A DNA stretch of 37,550 nt from positions 1 through 37,550 of IMG/VR virus record IMGVR_UViG_3300035212_000171. One strand, written 5' to 3'. Within the stretch, counting starts at the first letter, position 1, and each line of letters opens with the position of its first letter. The position numbers and the translations under genes were made by a program. Under the pieces are notes generated by a model, which did not search any database, was not told the origin of the DNA, and was given only the letters and a program-made list of their open reading frames with translations. Source of the DNA: a virus. Of the stretch, positions 16,469 to 22,870 are shown piece by piece.

Positions 16469-16973
16469 GTTTCCTCATGTCGAACTCATCTCCGCAATGC
16501 GGGCATTGGATGATCTTTGGTGCAAGTTCGTCGAGCTTGCCTTGATCGGCTTCGGTGCCAGCTTCAAAGTTTGGCTCCGCGAACATTGATGCCATCTCGC
16601 CTAGATCGAATCCTGTCATTGTCAGATCGAATTTCATGTCTTCGAGGTCTTTCAATTCAACCTTGAGCATCTCGAAGTCCCATCCGGCATCAAGCGCCAT
16701 CCGGTTATCGGCAATGACATAGGCGCGCTTCTGGGCCTCCGTGAGGTGGCTCGCCTCAACGCACGGCACTTCCTTCAGTCCCAGCTTGTTCGCCGCCAGG
16801 ACGCGTCCGTGGCCCGCTACGATGCCATTCTTGCCGTCTGTCACCACCGGGTTGATAAACCCGAATTCTTTGATTGAGGACGCGATCTTGGTGACCTGGG
16901 CCTCGGAGTGCGTCCGGCTGTTGCGGGCGTACGGGATGAGGTCGGAGGTTGGAATCAGCTTATAGGTCAGCAT
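16455..16973 (-). CDS. ParB N-domain-like protein with C-terminal zinc knuckle
   Basis: A 172-residue protein. Residues 1 to about 105 match the ParB/Srx N-terminal domain: IPTSDLIPYARNSRTHSEAQ, IKEFGFINPVVTD, IVAGHGRVLAANKLGL, and AYVIADNRMALDAGWD. This domain is often joined to, or next to, phage DNA-modification enzymes. The C-terminus ends in CPHCGDEFDMRKH, a possible metal-binding knuckle. ATG 16973 follows AAAGGAC. The end overlaps the mom start by 14 nt. In Mu the zinc protein Com likewise overlaps and controls mom, but Com similarity here is only structural analogy. Confidence 0.82.
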   Translation of the reverse strand: MLTYKLIPTSDLIPYARNSRTHSEAQVTKIASSIKEFGFINPVVTDGKNGIVAGHGRVLAANKLGLKEVPCVEASHLTEAQKRAYVIADNRMALDAGWDFEMLKVELKDLEDMKFDLTMTGFDLGEMASMFAEPNFEAGTEADQGKLDELAPKIIQCPHCGDEFDMRKHEQG

Positions 16974-17157
16974 TGCTGTCCTTTTTATTGTCGGTTTTCT
17001 GGACTGCCTTAACGGCAAGTTCGATGTATCGCGGGATCGGCTGCTTGCCGGTTTCGTAGGCTCGGAACGTATTGCGTGCGAGGCCGAGGGCTTCTGCTGC
17101 CTTGCGCTTCGATAGGGCGACCGAGGTGCGCCATTGGATGAGTTCGTCTGGTGTCAT
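16960..17157 (-). CDS. Small XRE-type HTH regulator
   Basis: A 65-residue DNA-binding protein with the pattern ELIQWRTSVALSKRKAAEALGLARNTFRAYETGKQPIP, a five-helix XRE/Cro fold. I start it at ATG 17157. A longer reading from 17271 would cross the terminator hairpin. No ribosome site is visible and the ATG lies about 8 bases after a TATATT box, so it could be translated from a leaderless message. It is the first gene of the late operon and may control it. Confidence 0.78.
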   Translation of the reverse strand: MTPDELIQWRTSVALSKRKAAEALGLARNTFRAYETGKQPIPRYIELAVKAVQKTDNKKDSNADL

Positions 17158-17164
17158 GCGGCGC

Positions 17165-17193
17165 AATATAGAGCAAAAAAAGCCCCACCACAA
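17165..17193 (-). promoter_or_regulatory. Candidate promoter within the terminator, leading to the late operon
   Basis: On the minus strand TTGTGG (17193-17188) is separated by exactly 17 bases from TATATT (17170-17165). The -10 box matches consensus at five of six positions, but the -35 matches at only three. Transcription would begin close to ATG 17157. The -35 box lies in the hairpin and the spacer holds the T-tract, so read-through and re-initiation would occur at the same place. This is a candidate only. Confidence 0.4.
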
Positions 17194-17202
17194 GGGCGGG
17201 GC
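17174..17202 (-). terminator. Rho-independent terminator before the late operon
   Basis: The minus strand reads GCCCCGCC, loop CTTGT, GGTGGGGC, then seven T. This is an 8-bp G+C-rich stem with one G-U pair. It lies 38 bases after the stop of the XRE-sigma4 gene and ends the 19.2-17.2 kb transcript. Late genes beyond it therefore need read-through, antitermination or a separate promoter. Confidence 0.85.
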
Positions 17203-17239
17203 AAGTTTGCTGCGGCGGGAGGAGTAAACCGCAGGGGGA

Positions 17240-17806
17240 TCAATACCGATATGGATGCTTTGGCACTTCAATGCCCATGCGTCTAGCCTTTTCCCTCATC
17301 TCGCGGAAGGATCGAAGTTCGCATTGCCGGATGCGTTCGCGGGTGACGCGGAAGTCCTTGGCTATATCTTCGAGCGTCTGTTCCGGTTCTCCGGTGAGGC
17401 CGAAGCGGGCTTCGATCATGGCGCGGCGTTTTGGGTGGGTGATGGCGGCGACAAGCTTGGCGAGGAGGGGCTTGTCCACTTCCAGGCTCGACGGTGCGGC
17501 GATCTGGGCGAGTTGCTCGGCGTCGATCTCTGCCTCGATGGAGTTGCGGGCGGTGAGCAGGTCTCGCATGTGGTGTGGCCAGAGTTCTTCCGGCTCGGTG
17601 CGGAGTGCGGAGGAGATGTCCATCGCGAGGGATGACCAGTCGCCGTTGGCTATGGGCTTTAACTTGAAGTTGAGCAGTTCGCCAATGCGTTGTGGTGTGG
17701 TGCCGATGAACTTGGCAAACTCGGCTTGTGTGGAGAACCCTGCGGCCTTGATGGCGCGGAGGAGCCTGGCGTTGCGAACGGTGACTTTGACGGCGAAGTC
17801 GGTCAT
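17240..17806 (-). CDS. Regulator joining an XRE-type HTH to sigma-70 region 4
   Basis: A 188-residue protein. Residues about 11-50 look like an XRE-type helix-turn-helix (LLRAIKAAGFSTQAEFAKFI, TTPQRIGELL). Residues about 113-176 match sigma-70 region 4, with TLEDIAKDFRVTRERIRQ followed by a helix where housekeeping sigma factors recognise the -35 element. No region 2 is present, so it cannot melt a promoter like a full sigma factor. ATG 17806 overlaps the upstream stop (ATGA). A start ten codons earlier is possible. It sits just before the terminator and the late operon, which suggests a role in late gene activation or in redirecting host polymerase. That role is an inference. Confidence 0.82.
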   Translation of the reverse strand: MTDFAVKVTVRNARLLRAIKAAGFSTQAEFAKFIGTTPQRIGELLNFKLKPIANGDWSSLAMDISSALRTEPEELWPHHMRDLLTARNSIEAEIDAEQLAQIAAPSSLEVDKPLLAKLVAAITHPKRRAMIEARFGLTGEPEQTLEDIAKDFRVTRERIRQCELRSFREMREKARRMGIEVPKHPYRY

Positions 17807-18048
17807 GACTTGTATGGCTCCGGCAGTGGCATCCATGCGGTGACGTTATCAAGTTTTTCTGCCCGAGGACTGTTATCCTCCCAAGTCTTGCGGGCTGTGC
17901 TCCATCGGGCGATTCTGACGATAGAGAAGGTTTCTACGGGACCTCCCCACATGGCGAGATGAAACTTGCTCGTGGTGTATAAGCAAGTGACGAGGACGTA
18001 TCCCGGTGGCTTGCGGTCGCCTTTGGTGATGGGAATCCAGTCGGTCAT
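17803..18048 (-). CDS. DUF551-like small protein
   Basis: An 81-residue protein with the layout of DUF551 proteins: an N-terminal DWIPITKGDRKPPGYVLV segment and the terminal VTAWMPLPEPYKS motif. The family is very common in phages and has no established function. ATG 18048 overlaps the preceding stop, and its own stop overlaps the start of the XRE-sigma4 gene. Confidence 0.78.
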   Translation of the reverse strand: MTDWIPITKGDRKPPGYVLVTCLYTTSKFHLAMWGGPVETFSIVRIARWSTARKTWEDNSPRAEKLDNVTAWMPLPEPYKS

Positions 18049-18239
18049 TCGGTCCTCGTGACTTTGGTGCCGATGATGCCTCTGAGGCTGATCTTGCGGC
18101 AGGTGTAGCGGCGTGGGTGATGGTATTTGGCGGCATCGTGCTGGAGCGATTTGGAACTCCGACCGGGAGCGAAGAACGATTCACCGATCTCGATGGTGCG
18201 CCACGGATATTTAGGCGGGCGTCCGTTGGGTTTAGGCAT
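18045..18239 (-). CDS. Small basic unknown protein
   Basis: A 64-residue, Lys/Arg-rich protein beginning MPKPNGRPPKYPWRTIEIGE, then FFAPGRSSKSLQHDAAKY and a basic tail. The opening resembles small phage proteins that carry an AT-hook-like GRPPKYP segment, so DNA binding is possible. It overlaps both neighbours by a few bases, which supports its being real. Its role is unknown. Confidence 0.66.
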   Translation of the reverse strand: MPKPNGRPPKYPWRTIEIGESFFAPGRSSKSLQHDAAKYHHPRRYTCRKISLRGIIGTKVTRTE

Positions 18240-18540
18240 TGTAGAAGCTCAGATCGAAGCCGTAGTAGGGTTCGGCGATGACGCGGTTCAGTGGAGAGTG
18301 GATCGAGGCGTCAATTGCCCACTCGTAAGGGCCAGCTTCGAAGCAAACGCCCCAGCAATCTGTTTGCGAATGGTGCCTCTCTTGACCGGGACTATGGATG
18401 GCGACCTCGATGTCTGGCTTCATGCCTTCGGCTTTGGCCTTTGCCACGCACAGGGCGTGAACGGCAAGGGCTGCTGCGTGTGCGTTCTGTGCGGTCCAGA
18501 TGGCTGTGCTGACCAGATTGGTGAATTCGGTGTCGGTCAC
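18232..18540 (-). CDS. Unknown protein, 102 residues
   Basis: GTG 18540 overlaps the upstream stop (GTGA). The N-terminal 40 residues are an Ala-rich helix (TAIWTAQNAHAAALAVHALC). The C-terminal half is aromatic and acidic (WGVCFEAGPYEWAIDASI, EPYYGFDLSFYNA). I recognise no domain. It belongs to the coupled run of small leftward genes at 18.0-18.8 kb. Confidence 0.62.
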   Translation of the reverse strand: MTDTEFTNLVSTAIWTAQNAHAAALAVHALCVAKAKAEGMKPDIEVAIHSPGQERHHSQTDCWGVCFEAGPYEWAIDASIHSPLNRVIAEPYYGFDLSFYNA

Positions 18541-18779
18541 TTGGAGGCCTCCTCTGCCCGATAGACAATCCAGATCGAACGTGCGCGGGGCGTCAGGTTG
18601 CCCATGCTGATTGCCATGTCGGCCATGCGGATGCGTGCGGCTTTGGACTTGGTGTGGCGGCGCATCTCCTCGATGACGAGGATGGCTTCCTCGCCGGTCT
18701 GGGGCGGCTTGCGTGGGCGGGTGGCGAGTTCGGCCATTGCTGCGTGGCCTTTGGCGATGATGTCGTTGGCGGTGGTCAT
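18537..18779 (-). CDS. Unknown basic helical protein, 80 residues
   Basis: ATG 18779 follows GGGAGA. The product is mainly helical and basic (IIAKGHAAMAELATRPRKPP, MRRHTKSKAARIRMADMAIS). The segment TPRARSIWIVYRAEEASK closes it. No family is recognised. It is plausibly an early host-interaction or regulatory protein given its neighbours, but nothing in the sequence proves that. Confidence 0.62.
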   Translation of the reverse strand: MTTANDIIAKGHAAMAELATRPRKPPQTGEEAILVIEEMRRHTKSKAARIRMADMAISMGNLTPRARSIWIVYRAEEASK

Positions 18780-18792
18780 TGGTAGTTCTCCC

Positions 18793-19014
18793 TTAGAGTG
18801 CGTCGATACCGTTGTGGCAATCCTGCCACATTTCCTCGTTGTTCCAGATATTGAGGAACTCGGCGGCAGTGGAGGCCTTGGCTGCGATGGCTGCGGCTTC
18901 GGTGCGGCTGATGCAGAGGCCGGTGGCGCGCTCGGAGACGTAGGCGCAGAAGCCGGTGCTTCCGATGTTGAATGCGGCGTAGGCGGTTTCGAGTACGGCT
19001 TGGTCGTTGGTCAT
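18793..19014 (-). CDS. Unknown protein, 73 residues
   Basis: ATG 19014 follows GGAGA. Ala-rich with aromatic patches (LETAYAAFNIGSTGFCAYVS, SRTEAAAIAAKASTAAEFLN) and an acidic C-terminus. No domain is recognised. A G+C-rich hairpin lies between it and the preceding small gene. Confidence 0.62.
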   Translation of the reverse strand: MTNDQAVLETAYAAFNIGSTGFCAYVSERATGLCISRTEAAAIAAKASTAAEFLNIWNNEEMWQDCHNGIDAL

Positions 19015-19043
19015 TGGTGAATTCTCCTATTGGGTGGGTGGGT

Positions 19044-19062
19044 GAGGGGCGCGTGGCCCCTC
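19044..19062 (-). other. Hairpin between two small genes
   Basis: A perfect 7-bp stem (GAGGGGC/GCCCCTC) with a 5-base loop immediately follows the 19065-19244 gene. The minus strand after it lacks a T-tract, so it is not a convincing terminator. It may be a weak attenuator. Confidence 0.42.
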
Positions 19063-19064
19063 AA

Positions 19065-19244
19065 TCAGTTGATGACAAAATCTTTGCCGTACGTCTCGGC
19101 GTGCGCCTTAACGTAGGCGTCGAAAAACTCCTGCTCGCTCTTCCAGTCGCGGGCCGAGTGCAGCTTCTCCCGGATTTCATCGTCCATCAGATTGATGGCT
19201 GCATCTGCATCGTACTGGTGGCCCTTGTAGGTGATCTTGGTCAT
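19065..19244 (-). CDS. Small unknown protein, 59 residues
   Basis: A short gene with ATG 19244 behind a good GGGAGAG. The product starts MTKITYKGHQYDADAAINLM, continues with acidic and basic helices (DDEIREKLHSARDWKSEQEF), and ends FDAYVKAHAETYGKDFVIN. It resembles short conserved proteins on mobile elements, without known function. It is the first gene after the 475-bp non-coding region and its two palindromic sites, so it probably opens the small-gene transcript. Confidence 0.7.
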   Translation of the reverse strand: MTKITYKGHQYDADAAINLMDDEIREKLHSARDWKSEQEFFDAYVKAHAETYGKDFVIN

Positions 19245-19283
19245 CTGCGTCTCTCCCTTGTTGATGTCCCTTCATCCCACATC

Positions 19284-19323
19284 TTGCAGAAACTTGCAAG
19301 CGTTATGTTGCAGAAAAGTGCAA
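19284..19323. promoter_or_regulatory. Two tandem TTGCA-N6-TGCAA palindromes
   Basis: Perfect dyads occupy 19284-19299 and 19308-19323, starting 24 bases apart. The spacer hexamers GAAACT and GAAAAG share GAAA, so the two sites are also direct repeats. They lie 40-80 bases upstream of the 19244 start, where a repressor of the small-gene transcript could bind. The half-site TTGCA/TGCAA also recurs in the 22.8-kb divergent region, pointing to one regulator for both. The binding protein is unknown; the 22602-22775 or 16960-17157 HTH proteins are candidates. Confidence 0.6.
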
Positions 19324-19545
19324 GAAAGCGCCATCCCGATAAATGCCAATCCTAAGCCTTTGAAATTGCTAGACTTTTAATTAACGCCGAATATACGGAG
19401 CAGCCTAGAAACCGCCAAAGAATTGCAGATTGGCTTGTGCTTTCAATGGCTTAGACAAATCACGGCATTAAGGGCAATTAAATGATTTATGGGTGAAGGC
19501 GGAAGGGGAGACCCGGACGGATGGCGTCTGTCCTGTGTGTGGTGT

Positions 19546-19597
19546 GTGTACTGTAAATGATAATAATATTATAAATCTACTCTCTCTCACAGTACAC
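19546..19597. repeat. Inverted repeat flanking an AT-rich core
   Basis: GTGTACTGT at 19546-19554 pairs exactly with ACAGTACAC at 19589-19597. The left part of the 34-base interval (19555-19577) is almost wholly A+T and includes the run GATAATAATATTATAAAT. The geometry suits a DNA-unwinding element or a long stem-loop. A TATAAT box also occurs in it on the minus strand without a well-spaced -35. Confidence 0.6.
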
Positions 19598-19669
19598 TAG
19601 CAACATCAAGCACTTGCACTGTCCATTTAAGGGTGACGACCCACCCTCGAATAAGGCCCCTTAAATAAG

Positions 19670-19695
19670 AAAAGGCCCCGGATCGCTCCGAGGCC
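19670..19695 (-). terminator. Rho-independent terminator of the primase operon
   Basis: The minus strand reads GGCCTCGGA, loop GCGA, TCCGGGGCC, then TTTTCTTATTT. The 9-bp stem has one G-U pair. It lies 25 bases after the primase stop and would end the HTH-methyltransferase-primase transcript. Confidence 0.82.
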
Positions 19696-19719
19696 CAGCC
19701 CCTAGCAAATGTCCCTAGG

Positions 19720-22050
19720 TCAATCTTCCGTGGCGTCAGGTGCCGGGATAAACCACGCCATTCTCGGTCGGCCCCGCTGTCCCTTGTTGGTGTGGCGGCA
19801 TTGGATGCCGTAGTCGGCAACTAACTTGTCCATCACCTGGCCACGGTCCCGGAGCGTCAACGCATCGAATGCCGAGATGCGGTTGCCCAGTTCTGCCTCT
19901 GTCAGCCCCTTGAGACCGGACGCCTTCAGCTTGGCAATGACTGCCTTGCAGATCGCCTGATGGCTGCTCTCGGCCATGTTGTCCCTAAACATGGCGATGG
20001 CACGCCGGTTGTAGAACCTGACATAATCAATCGCCCACTGCATAGGCTCGGGTCCGATCTCGGTCTCGAGTAATGATCTAGCGACAATCAGGCTGATCCG
20101 CATGGCAATCTCGCGGCTGCGGTTGTACATCGCTTCAAGGCCGGTTTCGTTCTCGCTCTTGATCGCTCCGACCAGTTCGGCCTCGTAGTCCCGCAGGATG
20201 TCCATTGCTGGCCTTGTAAACGGCACATCGACGGGATCGGGCGGCATGTCATAGGTATTGGTGCCGGTCAGGTTTCCCGCCCCAGAGTGCGCCTGTGCCT
20301 GTTCTTGGAGCCATCCAATGATGCGGTCGCCAATCGGCACGATCCGCCGCTCCTGGCTCATCTGAACGCCGATCTCGGACTTGACTATGAGGAAGCGGTT
20401 CAAGAGGCCAGACGCGATGTCGCCGCCTGAGATGGCCCCGTAAAACTCTGATGGCGTAGACATGCCTAAGAGCGTCAAGGACGGCCTTCTGATCACCTTC
20501 TCGAAGGACTCCGCCTGTTCCTTTGTTAGGCCGATGGTGGCGTATCCTTGTGGCCGCAAGACGCCATCCTGCCGACCGAAGCACTCCATTATGGCGGTCA
20601 AGGAATCAGCCTTGTGCTGCATCGAGCGATTCGCGGCAGACTTGAGGGTTCGGCCCAACTCATCGATCACGGAAACGTGAATAGGCCGGGAGATAAGCGC
20701 CGAGAAGACGCCACTGGCGCTGGTGTAACCGGCTGGCCCTAGCAGATGCCCTAGCTGGGCTGCATCAAGCATGGCCTCGATCACAGTCTTGGCGTGTTCC
20801 TTGCCGCAACCAGTCTCGCCAATATTGAGCAGGTACAGATTGCTGAAGTTGCGCTGGCTGGTTGTCCATCGCCTCCCCATTGCAACGGCACCAAGAGCAA
20901 TGGCGGCTTGCACGGCAAACTGCGGCTGCGTCTTGATAGCGGTTGTCTCGTAATACCGCACAACGTCTTGCAGCACGCCAGGGATCGAAAGCAGGTGCGC
21001 CGGGATAGATGCCAGCGGATTGTCGGGCGTGACAGTGGTGGTGCGTTTGGAAGGCAGAACGCCGGGAGTTGCCGCCTTGCCGTGGTCAGTCTCGGCTTGC
21101 TTCTCGGGCGTCCACTCATGGCTCGGATCGGTCGTGATGTTCAGGAAGGCGGCTGCGTTCTTGATCGCCGCACTCATGTTCCCGGCGTGCTCGAACTGTA
21201 GGTAAAGCTCGAAGCAATCGAAGGCGTGTTCGTTGCCGAACGGATCGGAACCGTGATGGCTGAACGCCGTGTTATTGTCGAAGACGTTGCAACCGGCCAG
21301 CTTGGTCCCGCTGTTCGGAGACAGATACCGATTCGGTGCGGTGCGGCGATAGCCATACTTGACCAGCAGTTCACCGATATTGTGCGCTGCATTATAGGCA
21401 TCGATCACCGATGTGCCGGGATTAGGTGCTCGAACCCGAACCGGGGCCTGATACTCTGGCCTAACCTTCCACGGGCATAGGTCCATCATTTGCGGGCGGA
21501 ACTTGTCCCATTCATCCCACATGACCTGCAACTGCTTCGGCAAGATCGGAATCTGATCGAACGGCAAGCCCTCCCAGACATAGGGCTGCATCGTGTCAGG
21601 ATGGATCGACGGCGGCAGAACATCTTGCACCGGCCCACCGCGCAACTCGAAGACAGTCGTGTTGCCCCTGCCATCCTTGTTCGGCCATGCGATGGAATGA
21701 CGGGAGAGGTCATCCCGATGGGCGCGGAAGATCAGTTTGCCTCGGCCTTCCCGCCCACGGATTCTGGCGGTTGATGCCATCAAGGCGTCTAGATCAAGAC
21801 CCAGCCCCTCGAAGATTATCCGCGTCCATTCCATGTGATCGATGTCAATGGCGCAGGTGCCGGTCCATTGATGAATGAGGCCGACGTTCCAAGTCGGATT
21901 CTTGGAGTAGAAGTCGATGGCACCCTGGCCGGTGAGTGCCTTGTCCTTCTGATTCCAGCCGTAGCTGGTCGGCCCCTTCTGCCCTGCCGGGATCGGGACG
22001 AGATACCAGCCGAGTTCGGTGTAAGATTTGATGCTCTCAATGATAGTCAT
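19720..22050 (-). CDS. Primase-polymerase with DUF3987 helicase-like C-terminal region
   Basis: A 776-residue replication protein. The N-terminal ~200 residues match the bifunctional DNA primase/polymerase (AEP) domain, opening with YTELGWYLVPIPAGQKGP and carrying the metal-binding CAIDIDHMEW near residues 66-75. The C-terminal half resembles DUF3987, with a Walker A-like GETGCGKEHAKT near residue 410 and VIDELGRTL as the Walker B-like strand. The motif is GCGKE and not GKT/S, an unusual P-loop end. No separate DNA polymerase is seen in the genome, so host polymerase or this protein must extend primers. It follows the methyltransferase by a few bases. Confidence 0.88.
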   Translation of the reverse strand: MTIIESIKSYTELGWYLVPIPAGQKGPTSYGWNQKDKALTGQGAIDFYSKNPTWNVGLIHQWTGTCAIDIDHMEWTRIIFEGLGLDLDALMASTARIRGREGRGKLIFRAHRDDLSRHSIAWPNKDGRGNTTVFELRGGPVQDVLPPSIHPDTMQPYVWEGLPFDQIPILPKQLQVMWDEWDKFRPQMMDLCPWKVRPEYQAPVRVRAPNPGTSVIDAYNAAHNIGELLVKYGYRRTAPNRYLSPNSGTKLAGCNVFDNNTAFSHHGSDPFGNEHAFDCFELYLQFEHAGNMSAAIKNAAAFLNITTDPSHEWTPEKQAETDHGKAATPGVLPSKRTTTVTPDNPLASIPAHLLSIPGVLQDVVRYYETTAIKTQPQFAVQAAIALGAVAMGRRWTTSQRNFSNLYLLNIGETGCGKEHAKTVIEAMLDAAQLGHLLGPAGYTSASGVFSALISRPIHVSVIDELGRTLKSAANRSMQHKADSLTAIMECFGRQDGVLRPQGYATIGLTKEQAESFEKVIRRPSLTLLGMSTPSEFYGAISGGDIASGLLNRFLIVKSEIGVQMSQERRIVPIGDRIIGWLQEQAQAHSGAGNLTGTNTYDMPPDPVDVPFTRPAMDILRDYEAELVGAIKSENETGLEAMYNRSREIAMRISLIVARSLLETEIGPEPMQWAIDYVRFYNRRAIAMFRDNMAESSHQAICKAVIAKLKASGLKGLTEAELGNRISAFDALTLRDRGQVMDKLVADYGIQCRHTNKGQRGRPRMAWFIPAPDATED

Positions 22051-22605
22051 TTATGTGCGGCCTCCCCATTGTTCAGCCATCGCTTGAGCGATGCCTTCAA
22101 ACGTCCTGCTTCGTTCTTTCCAGCGATCTGGCCCCGGCGGCATCTTGTGAATGCGCGCCTCTCGGCCTTCCACGATGTTCGTCGGCAGCAGCTTCGGCAG
22201 GTTCTTGAGCCAAAGGCAAGTTGCCTTCGTTTCCCCATGCCCGAATTGCCACGGCTGGATGATCTGGTCTGGCTTGCGAATGCGGCTCGATATGATGCTG
22301 ATCGGATTTTCAAGGGCAATGCGTGGGATAGGTGCGTCCATGAGGCGATACACAAAATCGAGCGCCTCGGCCTGTTCGATCTGCTTGTCCTTGAACCATC
22401 GAGCACCGGAAACGGCAAGATGAGTGCAAGGCGGGTGAGCGATCATCAAATCCCAGTTGCGGTGCAAATGCTGAAGCACATCTCCGTGGATATGATTGCC
22501 AAGGCGTTCGGTCGGCAGCAGGTCACAAGACCAAGCATCGTGGCCTCTGGCAGCGAAAGCATCCCGCACCGTGCCAGAGTATTCACAAGCGACCAGTACC
22601 CTCAC
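22051..22605 (-). CDS. Short cytosine-C5 DNA methyltransferase-like protein
   Basis: A 184-residue protein with an AdoMet-type opening (MRVLVACEYSGTVRDAFAAR), the catalytic-loop pattern AHPPCTHLAVSGARWF with Cys60 in the position of the C5 nucleophile, and an ALENP motif near 97-101. C5 methyltransferases normally exceed 300 residues because they carry a target-recognition domain and motifs VIII-X. These are not evident here. Such short forms are frequent in phages and may be solitary methylases or act with another factor. GTG 22605 overlaps the HTH gene stop. No restriction partner is present. Confidence 0.78.
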   Translation of the reverse strand: MRVLVACEYSGTVRDAFAARGHDAWSCDLLPTERLGNHIHGDVLQHLHRNWDLMIAHPPCTHLAVSGARWFKDKQIEQAEALDFVYRLMDAPIPRIALENPISIISSRIRKPDQIIQPWQFGHGETKATCLWLKNLPKLLPTNIVEGREARIHKMPPGPDRWKERSRTFEGIAQAMAEQWGGRT

Positions 22606-22775
22606 GCTGCACGGCCTTCAAAAAACTCCGTGAGCAGCTTGATCGTCTCGTATCGAGCGCCGGGAGCGCCGTCTCGAATGGCCTTCACGGTGTTGTAGGA
22701 AAGGCCGGTGGCCTTGACGATCTCGGGAATATCAGCCCCGGTAAGGCGGACGCGAATCTCTTCGATGGATAACAT
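22602..22775 (-). CDS. Cro-sized HTH regulator
   Basis: A 57-residue protein built almost entirely of a helix-turn-helix: SIEEIRVRLTGADIPEIVKA, TGLSYNTVKAIRDG and KLLTEFFEG. ATG 22775 follows GGAG. Nine additional codons upstream are possible but lack a ribosome site. As the first leftward gene of the divergent region it is the natural candidate for a repressor of its own and the rightward early promoter. Confidence 0.8.
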   Translation of the reverse strand: MLSIEEIRVRLTGADIPEIVKATGLSYNTVKAIRDGAPGARYETIKLLTEFFEGRAA

Positions 22776-22796
22776 GGTCAGTCTCCTGCTTGATGA

Positions 22797-22838
22797 TTGC
22801 AATTTTTTCTATTGCACGCATTTCAGAAATATGCAATA
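22797..22838. promoter_or_regulatory. Divergent early control region with TTGCA half-sites
   Basis: The 95 bases between the HTH gene and the rightward early operon contain the palindrome TTGCAA (22797-22802) and a TATTGCA-N15-TGCAATA dyad (22810-22838). TTGCAC and TTGCAT within the dyad could serve as -35 boxes for rightward and leftward promoters, but neither has a strong -10 match. The half-sites match those at 19284-19323. I infer operators overlapping divergent promoters. Confidence 0.5.
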
Positions 22839-22870
22839 AGCCATTCCGTTGAGAGAAAAGGAGGCTGACA

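Larger units (their letters stand above)
19245..19719. other. Repeat-rich non-coding region, candidate origin or control region
   Basis: No supported gene lies in these 475 bases. They contain two TTGCA-N6-TGCAA sites at the left, an AT-rich core flanked by a 9-bp inverted repeat near 19546-19597, and the terminator of the primase operon at the right. Short purine or GT-rich tracts also occur (near 19500 and 19536). The location beside the primase gene makes an origin of replication plausible, but no DnaA box cluster or Rep-type iteron array was identified. Confidence 0.55.

Noticed and set aside
17158-17271. A longer N-terminus for the small HTH protein at 17157
   Set aside because: It would translate through the terminator hairpin and T-tract. 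The added residues show no fold, and the HTH is complete from the ATG at 17157.
21835-22698. A rightward open frame of 287 codons opposite the primase start and methyltransferase
   Set aside because: It spans three coupled genes on the other strand with clear motifs. The product shows no domain and an odd, basic composition.
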